NCBI RefSeq assembly: GCF_031426495.1
Contig: NZ_JANPLK010000014.1
Coordinates: 62,001-126,000, forward strand
Source of the DNA: Gemmatimonas sp.
GTDB taxonomy: Bacteria; Gemmatimonadota; Gemmatimonadetes; Gemmatimonadales; Gemmatimonadaceae
Direction of reading: 5' to 3'
Length of the DNA stretch: 64,000 bases
The notes beneath the pieces were generated by a model, which did not search any database, was not told the DNA's origin, and saw only the letters and a list, made by a program, of their open reading frames with translations. Position numbers and translations under genes: made by a program. How positions within the stretch are numbered: position 1 is the stretch's first letter; each line of letters opens with the position of its first letter. Shown in pieces: positions 43,830-51,955 of this stretch.

Positions 43830-45536
43830 CTACTTACAGAACGCCTTGACCATCTGATCGGCCGACGGATCGAGCTGCATGACGAAGCCCATGTACTGGC
43901 GCATCGCATCCGGGGCAAAGGTACCACCCTTCGGCAGCTGAATCTGCGCATCGACGAACAGGTTCTTCGCTTCCTTGGCCAGTGCACAGCTCTTCTGCTC
44001 GCTCGCGGCCGTCAGCTTGAGCTGACCGTACACGACACCGGCGGCACCGAGCAGGAACTGCGCCTGGGCCTTCACCGGTCCCTTGGACACGGAATCGGCA
44101 AAGGTGAGCGTCGAGATCATTGCGTCGAAGTCGGCGGGCAGCTTGCTGGCCTGTGCCTTCTTGAACTGATCGTTGCCGATTTGCACGAGCATCTGTCGCA
44201 CCAACGTGCTGGTGTCACCAGCCGCGATCACGGCACGCGCCGCGGGCACGACTTCTTCCGTGCGGTTCAGATCCTTGAGCAGCGTCAGACGCAGGAACGC
44301 TCCGTTTTCGACGGCGACCTTGGCGGCCGTGGCCTTATCCAGCGCTTCGAGTGCCTGCTGGTTCTGACCGGCCTTCTGCAGCGCCACGATCTGCGTAAAC
44401 GTCAGTCCGGGCTCTCCAGGAAACTTCGCAAGACCCTTGGCCGCCATCTCCGCCGCCTTCTGGAACTGGCTGTCGGCCGCCATGGCCGCCGCCGAGAGCG
44501 AGAAGTACGCGGTGTCGGCGAAAGACGTGTCGAGCTTCACCAATTCGTCGCCCTGCGCGAAAGCTTCCTTATAGTCGCGCGTGGCGAGCAAGATGCGCCA
44601 GCGGAGACGCAGCAGATCGGGGTCGCCTGGATTGAGCATCACGGCCGTGTCGATCACCGGCTTCGCGAGGCGCGGATTGGCGACGCTGGCCAGCTCTTCG
44701 ACGACGTCCTTCTGTAGACGCGGGTTCTTCGGGTCGGTCGAGAGGAGACGCGTGAGCGACACCACGGCCGAGTCCTGCTGACCAAGCGCCCGATAGGACG
44801 AGGCGAGAATCGCGAGGCCCGGACGGCTCCTCGGATCGATCGCGACGATTTCCTTGGCGATCGCGAGCTGCTCGGCGGCCGGCGCCTTCTGCGTGATCAT
44901 CACATTCGCCATGCAGATACGGGCAAGCGTGGCCCGCGGATACAGCGCGATGCCTTCCTTGGCCGCGGCGAGCGCGGCGTCATACTTCTGATCGCGAGCC
45001 GAGTTGATGCACTTCTTTTCGGCGTCGAGCTGCTTGCGGGCTTCCTTGAGCTCCTTGGAGATCGCACCAGCGGCGTCTCCGACTGACTTCACGTCGTAGG
45101 AGCCGATCGGCTGCACGAGCGAATTATCGCGAGCCAGCACGAGGTTGGCGTCGACTTTCACGCCCGTCGCCGTCTTGGTGACGGTTCCGGTTACATATTC
45201 ATCGGCCCGAAGCAGCGTTGCGAGGGCGCGCTGATCGTGGGCCTCGAGGGCGTCGGTGATCGGGAAGCCGGAGGCTTCGAGCGTGGCATTGATGTCCGTC
45301 TTGGGCAGGACATACACCTGCTTGAACGGGAACTCGCTGTTCATGCGCGAGCGCAGCGCGTCGGCGGCCTGCACTCCCAAGCCCTTCTCACCTGCCTTGA
45401 ACACCGCCACGAGGACCCGTGTGGCGTTCGGGTCGGGGACCCGATTGTACTGAGCGGACGCGATCGACGGCACCGCGAGGGTACCACCGAGGGCGAGACC
45501 GATTCCGGCGAGCGCCTGGAAATGCCGTGACTTCAA
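43830..45536 (-). CDS. Secreted TPR-type repeat protein
   Basis: The 568-residue product has a signal peptide (TLKSRHFQALAGIGLALGG..., cleavage near SIASAQ) and an N-terminal region resembling TolB-like or FlgO-like alpha/beta domains (RVLVAVFKAGEKGLGVQAADALRSR in pieces, about 35-155). Tandem helical repeats of TPR type cover about 180-500. It starts at TTG 45536, preceded by GGAGG eight bases upstream; longer in-frame starts have no such site. No partner genes are adjacent. Probably a periplasmic scaffold. Confidence 0.8.
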   Translation of the reverse strand: MKSRHFQALAGIGLALGGTLAVPSIASAQYNRVPDPNATRVLVAVFKAGEKGLGVQAADALRSRMNSEFPFKQVYVLPKTDINATLEASGFPITDALEAHDQRALATLLRADEYVTGTVTKTATGVKVDANLVLARDNSLVQPIGSYDVKSVGDAAGAISKELKEARKQLDAEKKCINSARDQKYDAALAAAKEGIALYPRATLARICMANVMITQKAPAAEQLAIAKEIVAIDPRSRPGLAILASSYRALGQQDSAVVSLTRLLSTDPKNPRLQKDVVEELASVANPRLAKPVIDTAVMLNPGDPDLLRLRWRILLATRDYKEAFAQGDELVKLDTSFADTAYFSLSAAAMAADSQFQKAAEMAAKGLAKFPGEPGLTFTQIVALQKAGQNQQALEALDKATAAKVAVENGAFLRLTLLKDLNRTEEVVPAARAVIAAGDTSTLVRQMLVQIGNDQFKKAQASKLPADFDAMISTLTFADSVSKGPVKAQAQFLLGAAGVVYGQLKLTAASEQKSCALAKEAKNLFVDAQIQLPKGGTFAPDAMRQYMGFVMQLDPSADQMVKAFCK

Positions 45537-45769
45537 TGTCGTAACCTCCGCACCGTGAGCCGTGGATCCGGCATAACGCCGGCATACCTGAAACCCGAGT
45601 GGCCGTGCGTGAGCCAGGCGGGTCTGGGGGGGAACTGCAGTACTTTGAAGAACACCGACATGCCGTGCAAGCATTCGGCCGAAGCCGACGCCCGTTCGGT
45701 ACCTACATCACGTTCAGGACGAGTCGCACAACACTGAACGGTCGAAACACGTGGGGCGAGTGCAACGAG
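45537..45769. other. Intergenic region between tRNA-Val and the repeat protein gene
   Basis: Contains the GGAGG ribosome site for the downstream gene and otherwise no open frame with coding character. A short stem TCGGC-CGAA-GCCGA near 45677-45690 is too small to call as a terminator. Confidence 0.4.
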
Positions 45770-45843
45770 TGGGCGAAGAGGGACTCGAACCCCCGACATC
45801 CTGCGTGTAAGGCAGGCGCTCTAACCAACTGAGCTATTCGCCC
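45770..45843 (-). tRNA. tRNA-Val (anticodon UAC)
   Basis: On the minus strand, GGGCGAA pairs with TTCGCCC as acceptor stem. The D arm is GCTC/GAGC, the anticodon arm CCTGC-CTTACAC-GCAGG with anticodon TAC, the variable loop five bases, and the T arm GGGGG-TTCGAGT-CCCTC with one G-U pair. Discriminator is A and CCA is not encoded. All cloverleaf elements are intact. Confidence 0.97.
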
Positions 45844-45979
45844 GGTGTACGTCAGACCCACATCGGCCGTTGAAAAACTACTACGAACGGGGGTCGCTGT
45901 TCCGTCTTGGGGCACAACTTAACCGGATTGTCACGTTCGGTCGGGCTGTGGTCCCGCGCACGGCCGTCGAACGTTCCGC

Positions 45980-46150
45980 TTATCCCTTCAAAATCGCGAG
46001 CGGCACCAACACCACGTAACCGAGCACGAGCAGAAGCGGGGCAATGGTCTCTCCGCCACGGGCGAGATCCACGTAGCCGATCACCAACGAGAGTGCGGCG
46101 GCGCCCCAATAGATCAGGGCGCGGGAGCGGGGCTTGTCGATCGAAGTCAT
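45980..46150 (-). CDS. Small predicted membrane protein
   Basis: 56 residues: a short basic cytoplasmic start (MTSIDKPRSR) followed by two hydrophobic helices (about 11-27 and 34-53) linked by DLARGGET. Hydrophobicity is well ordered, as in a real two-helix inner membrane protein. The ATG at 46150 lacks a clear ribosome site. It lies 59 bases after the metalloprotease gene. Function unknown; could be a by-product of high GC, but the helix pattern argues against that. Confidence 0.6.
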   Translation of the reverse strand: MTSIDKPRSRALIYWGAAALSLVIGYVDLARGGETIAPLLLVLGYVVLVPLAILKG

Positions 46151-46209
46151 AGCGCACGATACCGACAGACCGAGTGGCACGGCAAGGGCAGGTTCGGACC
46201 GGCCGTATT

Positions 46210-47364
46210 TCAGGATACCCCGGACACTCCCGATGGTCCCGCCGCTCGTCCCATGGACTCGGTGCGTTCGTGCCCGGGATCCTGGCCGGGATCCTGGCCG
46301 GGATCCTGGATGGGCTGCAGTCCAGGTTCCAGTCCGGCGTCGAGCAGCGCCTGCAGCGCCGACGCCCGCGCCGCCTGCTCCTGCGCGAGATCCTGCGCCC
46401 GCATCGCCTCGAGCTTCCGGCGGTCCCGGCGGCGCTTACTCACGTACAGGGGAAGCAGAATCACCCCGAAGAGTCCGAACACCGCGGAGACGTTGGTCAC
46501 GAGTGACAGCGCCCCGTAGCGGCTCCGCGTGCGCGCCTTCCAGTGCTTCTCGAACTGCTCACCCGTCATGCCGTAGGCCTGCCGAATGCCCTTTTCCATT
46601 GAGCCGGACGCCTTCCAATACGTGAAAACATTGGCCAGACCGTTCACCGGATCGAGCGCCTGCAGTTCGCTCACCACGCGATAGGCCATGGCGTAGCTCC
46701 AGGTCGCTTCGGTGGCGCCGGCGAAGAAACCCTCCTCCAGGCGGTCGAGGGACGGCAACGTACGCCACACCATCGTCAGCGACGTTGCAAAGGCTTCGTC
46801 GCGGCTCCACTCCCCGGCCGCTACGCTGGCGTAGCCCTCGTCGAACCAACGCGGCGGCAGTCGTCCCATATGCTCGTGCAGTGCGAGGTGGGCGAGTTCA
46901 TGCCGCAACACGACGACCGGATCACCGGCATCGCTACCCGACCGTCCGCCCTGTAGCACCAGCCGCTGTTCGTCGGGAATCGCGATCGCGGCCCCCCATT
47001 CCGGCGCGTGGGGCCCCACCCACTGCCGGAACCGCTCGGCATTCGGCGCCACTGCGATAAGCACCTGCGCCTTGGGGCGCGGAAGCCCGGGAAAGCTGTC
47101 GTTGGCCTGTGCGGCCGCGAGCAGCGTGCGGGCCAGCCGCGCATCACGCGCCTCAGCCACCACGGTGAACCGTCCCGAATCGAGACGGACGCCGGGGGCA
47201 CTCGGGGACTGCGCCGACAACGCCTGCCCGCTCGCGACGGAAAACGCGAAGGAAAACGCGAAAGCGGCCGCGAACACGATCGCGATTGCCGATCCTAGTC
47301 GGCGCGCGGTGGCGCTCCGCCCTGCTCTATCTGCCCCAACAGCTCCGCGCAGCGTTTCCCCCAT
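46210..47364 (-). CDS. Membrane-anchored gluzincin metalloprotease
   Basis: 384-residue protein of peptidase-MA type. N-terminal export segment (about 23-52, ending ALSAQ), zinc motif HELAH at 155-159 with third ligand E176 in WFDEGYAS, then a C-terminal membrane helix (about 310-330) and a basic cytoplasmic tail. The tail ends in QDPG repeats encoded by a 12-base tandem repeat. ATG at 47364 overlaps the preceding TPR gene by 70 bases; a later GTG would leave a signal without basic residues. Last protease-coding member of the chemosensory run. Confidence 0.82.
   Translation of the reverse strand: MGETLRGAVGADRAGRSATARRLGSAIAIVFAAAFAFSFAFSVASGQALSAQSPSAPGVRLDSGRFTVVAEARDARLARTLLAAAQANDSFPGLPRPKAQVLIAVAPNAERFRQWVGPHAPEWGAAIAIPDEQRLVLQGGRSGSDAGDPVVVLRHELAHLALHEHMGRLPPRWFDEGYASVAAGEWSRDEAFATSLTMVWRTLPSLDRLEEGFFAGATEATWSYAMAYRVVSELQALDPVNGLANVFTYWKASGSMEKGIRQAYGMTGEQFEKHWKARTRSRYGALSLVTNVSAVFGLFGVILLPLYVSKRRRDRRKLEAMRAQDLAQEQAARASALQALLDAGLEPGLQPIQDPGQDPGQDPGHERTESMGRAAGPSGVSGVS
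46276..46310 (+). repeat. 12-base tandem repeat in the protease C-terminus
   Basis: GGGATCCTGGCC occurs at 46276-46287 and 46288-46299, with an 11-base third copy at 46300-46310. In the minus-strand protein it encodes QDPG units. Copy number could vary between strains by slippage. Confidence 0.85.
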
Positions 47365-48134
47365 GGACTGAACTTGTTGGCCTCCGCGCCTGAGCGCCAC
47401 GACGCGAGGGCGTCGTCGCGTCGTCCGGCGAACCAGTGGACGCGTCCCAGTTCGTACCAGCTTTGCAGCAGGTTGGGTCCGAGCTCGAGCGCCTTCCGGA
47501 AAAACGTTTCCGCATCGTCGTACATCTCGCGTTCGCGATACACCATCCCCAGATAGAGATGGGCGTAGAGCGTGGCCTTCCGGTCGAGATCGAGCCGGAT
47601 CACACGCGCCAGATGCTCGATCGCCTCGCCATAGCGTCCCTGACGCAGGCAGACGTAGCCAACATTCGTGTGGGCCAGCGCATGCTCGGGATCGCGCTGG
47701 AGGACCTGCTGGAACGTGGTGCGGGCGGCATCGTACTGCTGTTGCATCATCTGCGCCCATCCCAGCAATGTCTCTGCGTCGTTACTGCCGGGTGCCAACT
47801 CCAGCGCGCGGCGCAGCGCCACCTCGGCGCCGGCGGGGTCGCCAAGCGACAGCTTGGACCAGCCTTTCTCCGCGAAGGTCGAAGCGCCTAGATGGTCGAC
47901 GCGCCCCGATCCGGCGACGGTCGCGGTACGGCCATCGAGCTGTTTCCACTGCTCGACCAACTCTTTCACGCTGGCTTTGAACGCGAGCGCCGCCGTTGCA
48001 GCGGCATCGGCGTCGCGGAAGAGCGAAATGATCTCCTGCTTCACACGCTCGCGCTCATCCGGCGCGGGCTTGGCGACCAGCGCGGCATGGATGGCATCGA
48101 AACGCGCCTGCAGGTCGGAGCCGGCTAACGACAT
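47295..48134 (-). CDS. TPR repeat protein
   Basis: 279 residues, cytoplasmic (no signal). The N-terminal 80 residues are helical; at least four tetratricopeptide units follow (about 90-260), such as AEVALRRALELAPGSNDAETLLG and AETFFRKALELGPNLLQSWYELG in pieces. It lies 20 bases after the cheW-like gene and overlaps the protease gene, so it belongs to the same transcript. Likely a protein-interaction adaptor; partner unknown. Confidence 0.85.
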   Translation of the reverse strand: MSLAGSDLQARFDAIHAALVAKPAPDERERVKQEIISLFRDADAAATAALAFKASVKELVEQWKQLDGRTATVAGSGRVDHLGASTFAEKGWSKLSLGDPAGAEVALRRALELAPGSNDAETLLGWAQMMQQQYDAARTTFQQVLQRDPEHALAHTNVGYVCLRQGRYGEAIEHLARVIRLDLDRKATLYAHLYLGMVYREREMYDDAETFFRKALELGPNLLQSWYELGRVHWFAGRRDDALASWRSGAEANKFSPWGKRCAELLGQIEQGGAPPRAD

Positions 48135-48154
48135 GGCGCTATCATTTCAGGGAG

Positions 48155-48604
48155 TCAGCGGAGAAGACGAACAAGATCGAGCACCAGAACAGTACTACCG
48201 CCTCGCGTGAACGTGGCGATGGCACCGGTGCGCTGCGCATCGGGATGCCCCGCCGGCAGCGGCAGCACCTCACTCGCATCGACACTGACGACGTCGTGCA
48301 CCGCGTCCACCGGCAGCGCCCACCAGACGTCGTTCACGTGGGCCACGAGCACCCGTCGCAACCCGACCGCACCGCCGCCGAGCGCGAGGCCAAGCGGTGC
48401 GGCGAGATCGGCGTAGGGCAGCACGCGCCCCTCGAAGGAGACGCTGGGAACGTCGGTGGACGGACGCAGCACACGATCGATGAGTTCGACCGGTCCGGCC
48501 AGGCGATGCTCTCCGATCGAGAAACAGACGAAGGTGGCTCGCTCCACCGTGCTGACGGCGCGGCGGCGAACAGCGAACAGCGCCGTCGACTTGAACGGGC
48601 TCAT
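48155..48604 (-). CDS. CheW-like adaptor domain protein
   Basis: 149 residues dominated by one CheW-like domain: FVCFSIGEHRLAGPVELIDRVLRP (strands 1-2 in pieces), FEGRVLPYADLAAPLGL and the final GSTVLVLDLVRLL. The usual V-N-L-RG segment is replaced by FEGRVLPYADL. An N-terminal 30-residue extension is basic. ATG at 48604, seven bases after cheB. Probably a scaffold coupling CheA to receptors or to the other proteins of this cluster. Confidence 0.82.
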   Translation of the reverse strand: MSPFKSTALFAVRRRAVSTVERATFVCFSIGEHRLAGPVELIDRVLRPSTDVPSVSFEGRVLPYADLAAPLGLALGGGAVGLRRVLVAHVNDVWWALPVDAVHDVVSVDASEVLPLPAGHPDAQRTGAIATFTRGGSTVLVLDLVRLLR

Positions 48605-48611
48605 CGTGGGC

Positions 48612-49775
48612 TCACGCGATCTTCTCCACAGTGTCAACCGCGACGCCCTGCCCCGCGACGAGGCGTTCGATGGCGTGTGGCATGTCGGCCAACGACACCA
48701 CGTCGTCAGCGCCGGCCACCCGTAGCGCCGAGTCGGGCATCCCGGGGATCACGCACGATGACCGCTCCTGCACCACCGCGAGTCCGCCGGCCTGTCGGAT
48801 CGCCAAGAGGCCGTCGGCACCGTCACGCCCCATGCCCGTGAGCACCACCCCCAGACAGGCCGCGCCGTAGCAGCTCGCCGCCGACTTGAAGAGCCGGTCG
48901 GCAGCCGGCCGCACCCCCCATTCCGTCGGCTCCTGATCGAGCTGCGCCAACGGTGCGAGTGGCGTGCCACCGACCCGCAAGTGAAAGCCTCCCGGCGCCA
49001 CGTAGACATGACCGACGTGCAGCGGCTCGCCGTGCATCGCCTCATGGACCGCCAGCCGCGAAATGCCGTGCAGTCTACTGGCAAAGCTGGCGGTGAAACC
49101 CGCCGGCATGTGCTGCACGATCAACACGGCGGCTCGCTCGAAACGAGATAGCAGCGGAATGATTTGACCGAGCGCCGCCGGACCGCCGGTGGACGCGGCG
49201 ATGCACACCAGGAACGACGGGGCCTGACCATGCATCGACCGCGACGTGCCGCGCGCCGGTGAGCGCAGACCGCGATCGTGCGCCGAACCGCGCAGCGCGA
49301 CGTCCGGCGTGACCAGGGTCGGAGACGGCAGCGGAACGCCGAGCTGCGTCACCGCCGCGGCGGCACGTAGCGCCTCGAGCAGCTGGTCACGCACGAGTTC
49401 GAGATCGAGGCTGATCGCGCCCGACGGCTTCCGCACGAACTCCACCGCCCCGCGATCGAGCGCGCGCAGCGTGGCATCGGCGCCGCCATCGCTTCCGCCA
49501 GCACTCAGCATGACCACCGGCCGCGGCCACTCCCGCATGATCCGATCGAGACACGCCAAGCCGTCGAGGTTGGGCATGTCTACGTCGAGCGTGACCAGAT
49601 CGGGATCGAGCAGTGGCATCTGACGCAGCGCGTCCAATCCGTCGCGCGCCGTGCCGACGACTTCGAACTCGCCACTCGACGCCACGATGTCACTGACGAG
49701 CCGACGCATGAACGCGCTGTCGTCGACCACGAGTACGCGTCGGCGCACGGCGCCCGACACGCTAGAGGACGACAT
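48612..49775 (-). CDS. cheB: Chemotaxis methylesterase/glutamine deamidase CheB
   Basis: Two-domain response regulator that demethylates chemoreceptors. Receiver domain with D64 (TLDVDMP), linker (about 140-185), and methylesterase domain with catalytic triad S195 (AASTGGP), H222 (QHMPAGFT) and D318 (GMGRDGADG). Length 387. ATG at 49775 overlaps the cheD end by 14 bases. No cheR or receptor gene is nearby, so its target is elsewhere. Confidence 0.95.
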   Translation of the reverse strand: MSSSSVSGAVRRRVLVVDDSAFMRRLVSDIVASSGEFEVVGTARDGLDALRQMPLLDPDLVTLDVDMPNLDGLACLDRIMREWPRPVVMLSAGGSDGGADATLRALDRGAVEFVRKPSGAISLDLELVRDQLLEALRAAAAVTQLGVPLPSPTLVTPDVALRGSAHDRGLRSPARGTSRSMHGQAPSFLVCIAASTGGPAALGQIIPLLSRFERAAVLIVQHMPAGFTASFASRLHGISRLAVHEAMHGEPLHVGHVYVAPGGFHLRVGGTPLAPLAQLDQEPTEWGVRPAADRLFKSAASCYGAACLGVVLTGMGRDGADGLLAIRQAGGLAVVQERSSCVIPGMPDSALRVAGADDVVSLADMPHAIERLVAGQGVAVDTVEKIA

Positions 49776-50271
49776 CGTCGCCTCGCACGGAGCGCACGAA
49801 CACGCGTCCGGTGGAGACGTCGAACGTCACCGAGCGACCGAAGTCTCCCCCGACGGCTTCGCCCAAAATGGGAATGTCATGCGCCGCGCAGGCCGCACGC
49901 GCCGCTTGCACATTACGCGCGCCCAGACTGATGGCGCCCGGCGCCAGCAAGGCGGCGAACATGCTCGCCCCGCCGACCAGGCGCGCTTCGATGTCGCGCC
50001 TGGCGCCGAGCACGTGCATGCGGGAGAGCATCGCCGGCACCGCGGTGGACGCGGCCTTCCCGGCGCTCGGCGTGTCGGCGGTGAGCGCATGGTGCGGCAA
50101 TAGGACGTGCGCCAGCGCACCGACGCGGTTCGCGCGATCGTGCAGCGCAATCGCGACACACGAGCCGAGGCCGATCGTCACCAGCGTGATGTCCCCGGCG
50201 CCTGCGGTGAGATCGGCGATGCCGACCGTGTGCTGTGTCATTGCCGCGAGACGCCGGTGGGGTGGCCACAT
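49762..50271 (-). CDS. cheD: Chemoreceptor glutamine deamidase CheD
   Basis: Deamidates receptor glutamines and binds CheC. Catalytic Cys in GLGSCVA (C38), His in ALAHVLLPH (H55), and the ARLVGGASMF and NVQAARAAC segments are typical. Length 169 from the ATG at 50271, which follows the upstream stop by four bases and has a G-rich ribosome site; the ATG at 50241 (MTQHT) is an alternative. CheC in the same operon fits the CheC-CheD partnership. Confidence 0.93.
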   Translation of the reverse strand: MWPPHRRLAAMTQHTVGIADLTAGAGDITLVTIGLGSCVAIALHDRANRVGALAHVLLPHHALTADTPSAGKAASTAVPAMLSRMHVLGARRDIEARLVGGASMFAALLAPGAISLGARNVQAARAACAAHDIPILGEAVGGDFGRSVTFDVSTGRVFVRSVRGDDVVL

Positions 50272-50275
50272 ACTG

Positions 50276-51955
50276 TCATACGGCTCCCCCCACCAGCGCG
50301 TCGTCGCTGGTGGCGACGGGCGAGGACGCCGTCGGCGTCGTCGAGCGGCGCATGGCGTCGAGATTCGCCCGCACGATCCGATTGTCCGGATCGAGAGAGA
50401 GCGCCTGTTCCCACGACCGCTGCGCCTCGAGCAAGGCGCCGCGCCGATAGTGCACGTTTCCGAGCTTGAGATAGACATCGGCCCCGTGTGACGGCATCAG
50501 CCGCACCACCCGCACGAACGACTCGAAGGCTTCGTCGTATCGCTGCGCGCGATACAGATAGTCGCCGAGGTTCTTGTGCAGATGAGCGCAGTTCGCATCC
50601 TCGAGCAGCGCGTGCTCGATCGTGCGGGCCGCCAGCTCATAGCTCCCACGCCGTTCCTGCACGACCGCAAGGTTGTTGTGCAACGCGGCCGCGTGCGGAT
50701 GCAGCGCGATGCCTTCTTCCAGCACGGCCGCTGCCCGCGCACTGTCGCCACCAAGGGCCGCCGCGAGGCCGGCGACATGGAACCAGGCGGCCGACGGTTG
50801 ACGGGCACCCCACGCACTGCGCGCTGCGGCAAGTGCCGACTCGGTGCTGGCCAGATCGCCCACGCGCAGGGCGATCGTCGCCCGGGAGAGCGCGATCCGC
50901 GGGTCGGGGAGCACGACGCGCCGTGTGGCCTCGTCGAGGTATTCGGCCGCCGCCACCAGATCCCCGCGCTGTTCGCAGACGAAGGCGAGGTTATGCAGCA
51001 CCGCCGCAGGGGCATCCGGCTCCTGCGACGCACGCAGAAACGTGGCGTGCGCGCCCGCCCAATCACGCCGACGCAATTGCACGAGCCCAAGATGAAATCG
51101 CGCCACGCCGTCGGCTTCCCGCAACTCGAGCACCCGGCGGAACTCCCGCTGCGCCTCGTCGAGCATGCCGGTGCGATAGAACGCGATACCGAGATTGCGG
51201 TGCTCGGCCACGCGGCTCTCCGGCGGCGGCTGACGTCGCGCGGCACTCCGGCCCACACGCTGCGCGTATCCGGCGGTGAGCAATCCGAACACGGCCTTGC
51301 CGACTTCGAACTCCCCGAGGCCAGAGCGCTCAATCACCGTGTTGAGATCCTGCGTGCCGTCGAGGAATGGGAGGAGGCGCTCCTGCGTCGCGCTCAACGG
51401 CACTTCGCGATGCGCGAGCCGCGGACCATCGAGCTCGAAGATGAGATCGAGACTCGGCACCTTCTTCGCGATCTGCGTCCACTCGTCCACGCGACGCGCG
51501 CCTTCCAGCAACAGCGAATCCGCACTGACCGACACCAGCGCCGCATCAGGCGAGTCCTCGGCCTCGGGCTCGAAGGTGAACGAGCCGAGCGACCAGCTGA
51601 ATAGGTGGTACACCGCCTCTTCAACCTGCGTGCGATACTCGCCGACCAGCACTTCGCGTTCGATCAGCGCCTGCTCTAACAGCGCATGCGCGAGCTCGCG
51701 ATCGTCCTGCGGCGCGCTGGCGGCCGTGACGCGTGCGAGATCATCGGGCGTGATCGCGCCGATACGCACGAGACGATCGCCGAGACGGTCGCGACGATTC
51801 ACCAGTTCGGCGTGCACGATGCGGCCGCCCGCGAAGTGGACGGTGCCGAAACTGCCTTCGCGCGCGATGCTGAGACAACCGGTCTTCTGACCGAGCGCCA
51901 GCAGCTGCAGCACGTCGGCGAGTGACGCTTCGCTCAGGTTTCCACGGATGGCCAC
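50276..51955 (-). CDS. PATAN/DUF4388 plus TPR protein
   Basis: 559 residues. N-terminal PATAN (DUF4388) domain, about 1-110, opening MAIRGNLSEASLADVLQLLA, a module known from PatA-type regulators and MglA-linked proteins; a winged-helix-like region (about 170-230); then many TPR units (about 235-540). GTG at 51955 has GAGGAG eight bases upstream and overlaps the stop of the DnaA-like gene (TAGTG), so the two are translationally coupled. A cytoplasmic scaffold linking GTPase and AAA+ partners is the likeliest role, by inference. Confidence 0.88.
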   Translation of the reverse strand: MAIRGNLSEASLADVLQLLALGQKTGCLSIAREGSFGTVHFAGGRIVHAELVNRRDRLGDRLVRIGAITPDDLARVTAASAPQDDRELAHALLEQALIEREVLVGEYRTQVEEAVYHLFSWSLGSFTFEPEAEDSPDAALVSVSADSLLLEGARRVDEWTQIAKKVPSLDLIFELDGPRLAHREVPLSATQERLLPFLDGTQDLNTVIERSGLGEFEVGKAVFGLLTAGYAQRVGRSAARRQPPPESRVAEHRNLGIAFYRTGMLDEAQREFRRVLELREADGVARFHLGLVQLRRRDWAGAHATFLRASQEPDAPAAVLHNLAFVCEQRGDLVAAAEYLDEATRRVVLPDPRIALSRATIALRVGDLASTESALAAARSAWGARQPSAAWFHVAGLAAALGGDSARAAAVLEEGIALHPHAAALHNNLAVVQERRGSYELAARTIEHALLEDANCAHLHKNLGDYLYRAQRYDEAFESFVRVVRLMPSHGADVYLKLGNVHYRRGALLEAQRSWEQALSLDPDNRIVRANLDAMRRSTTPTASSPVATSDDALVGGAV

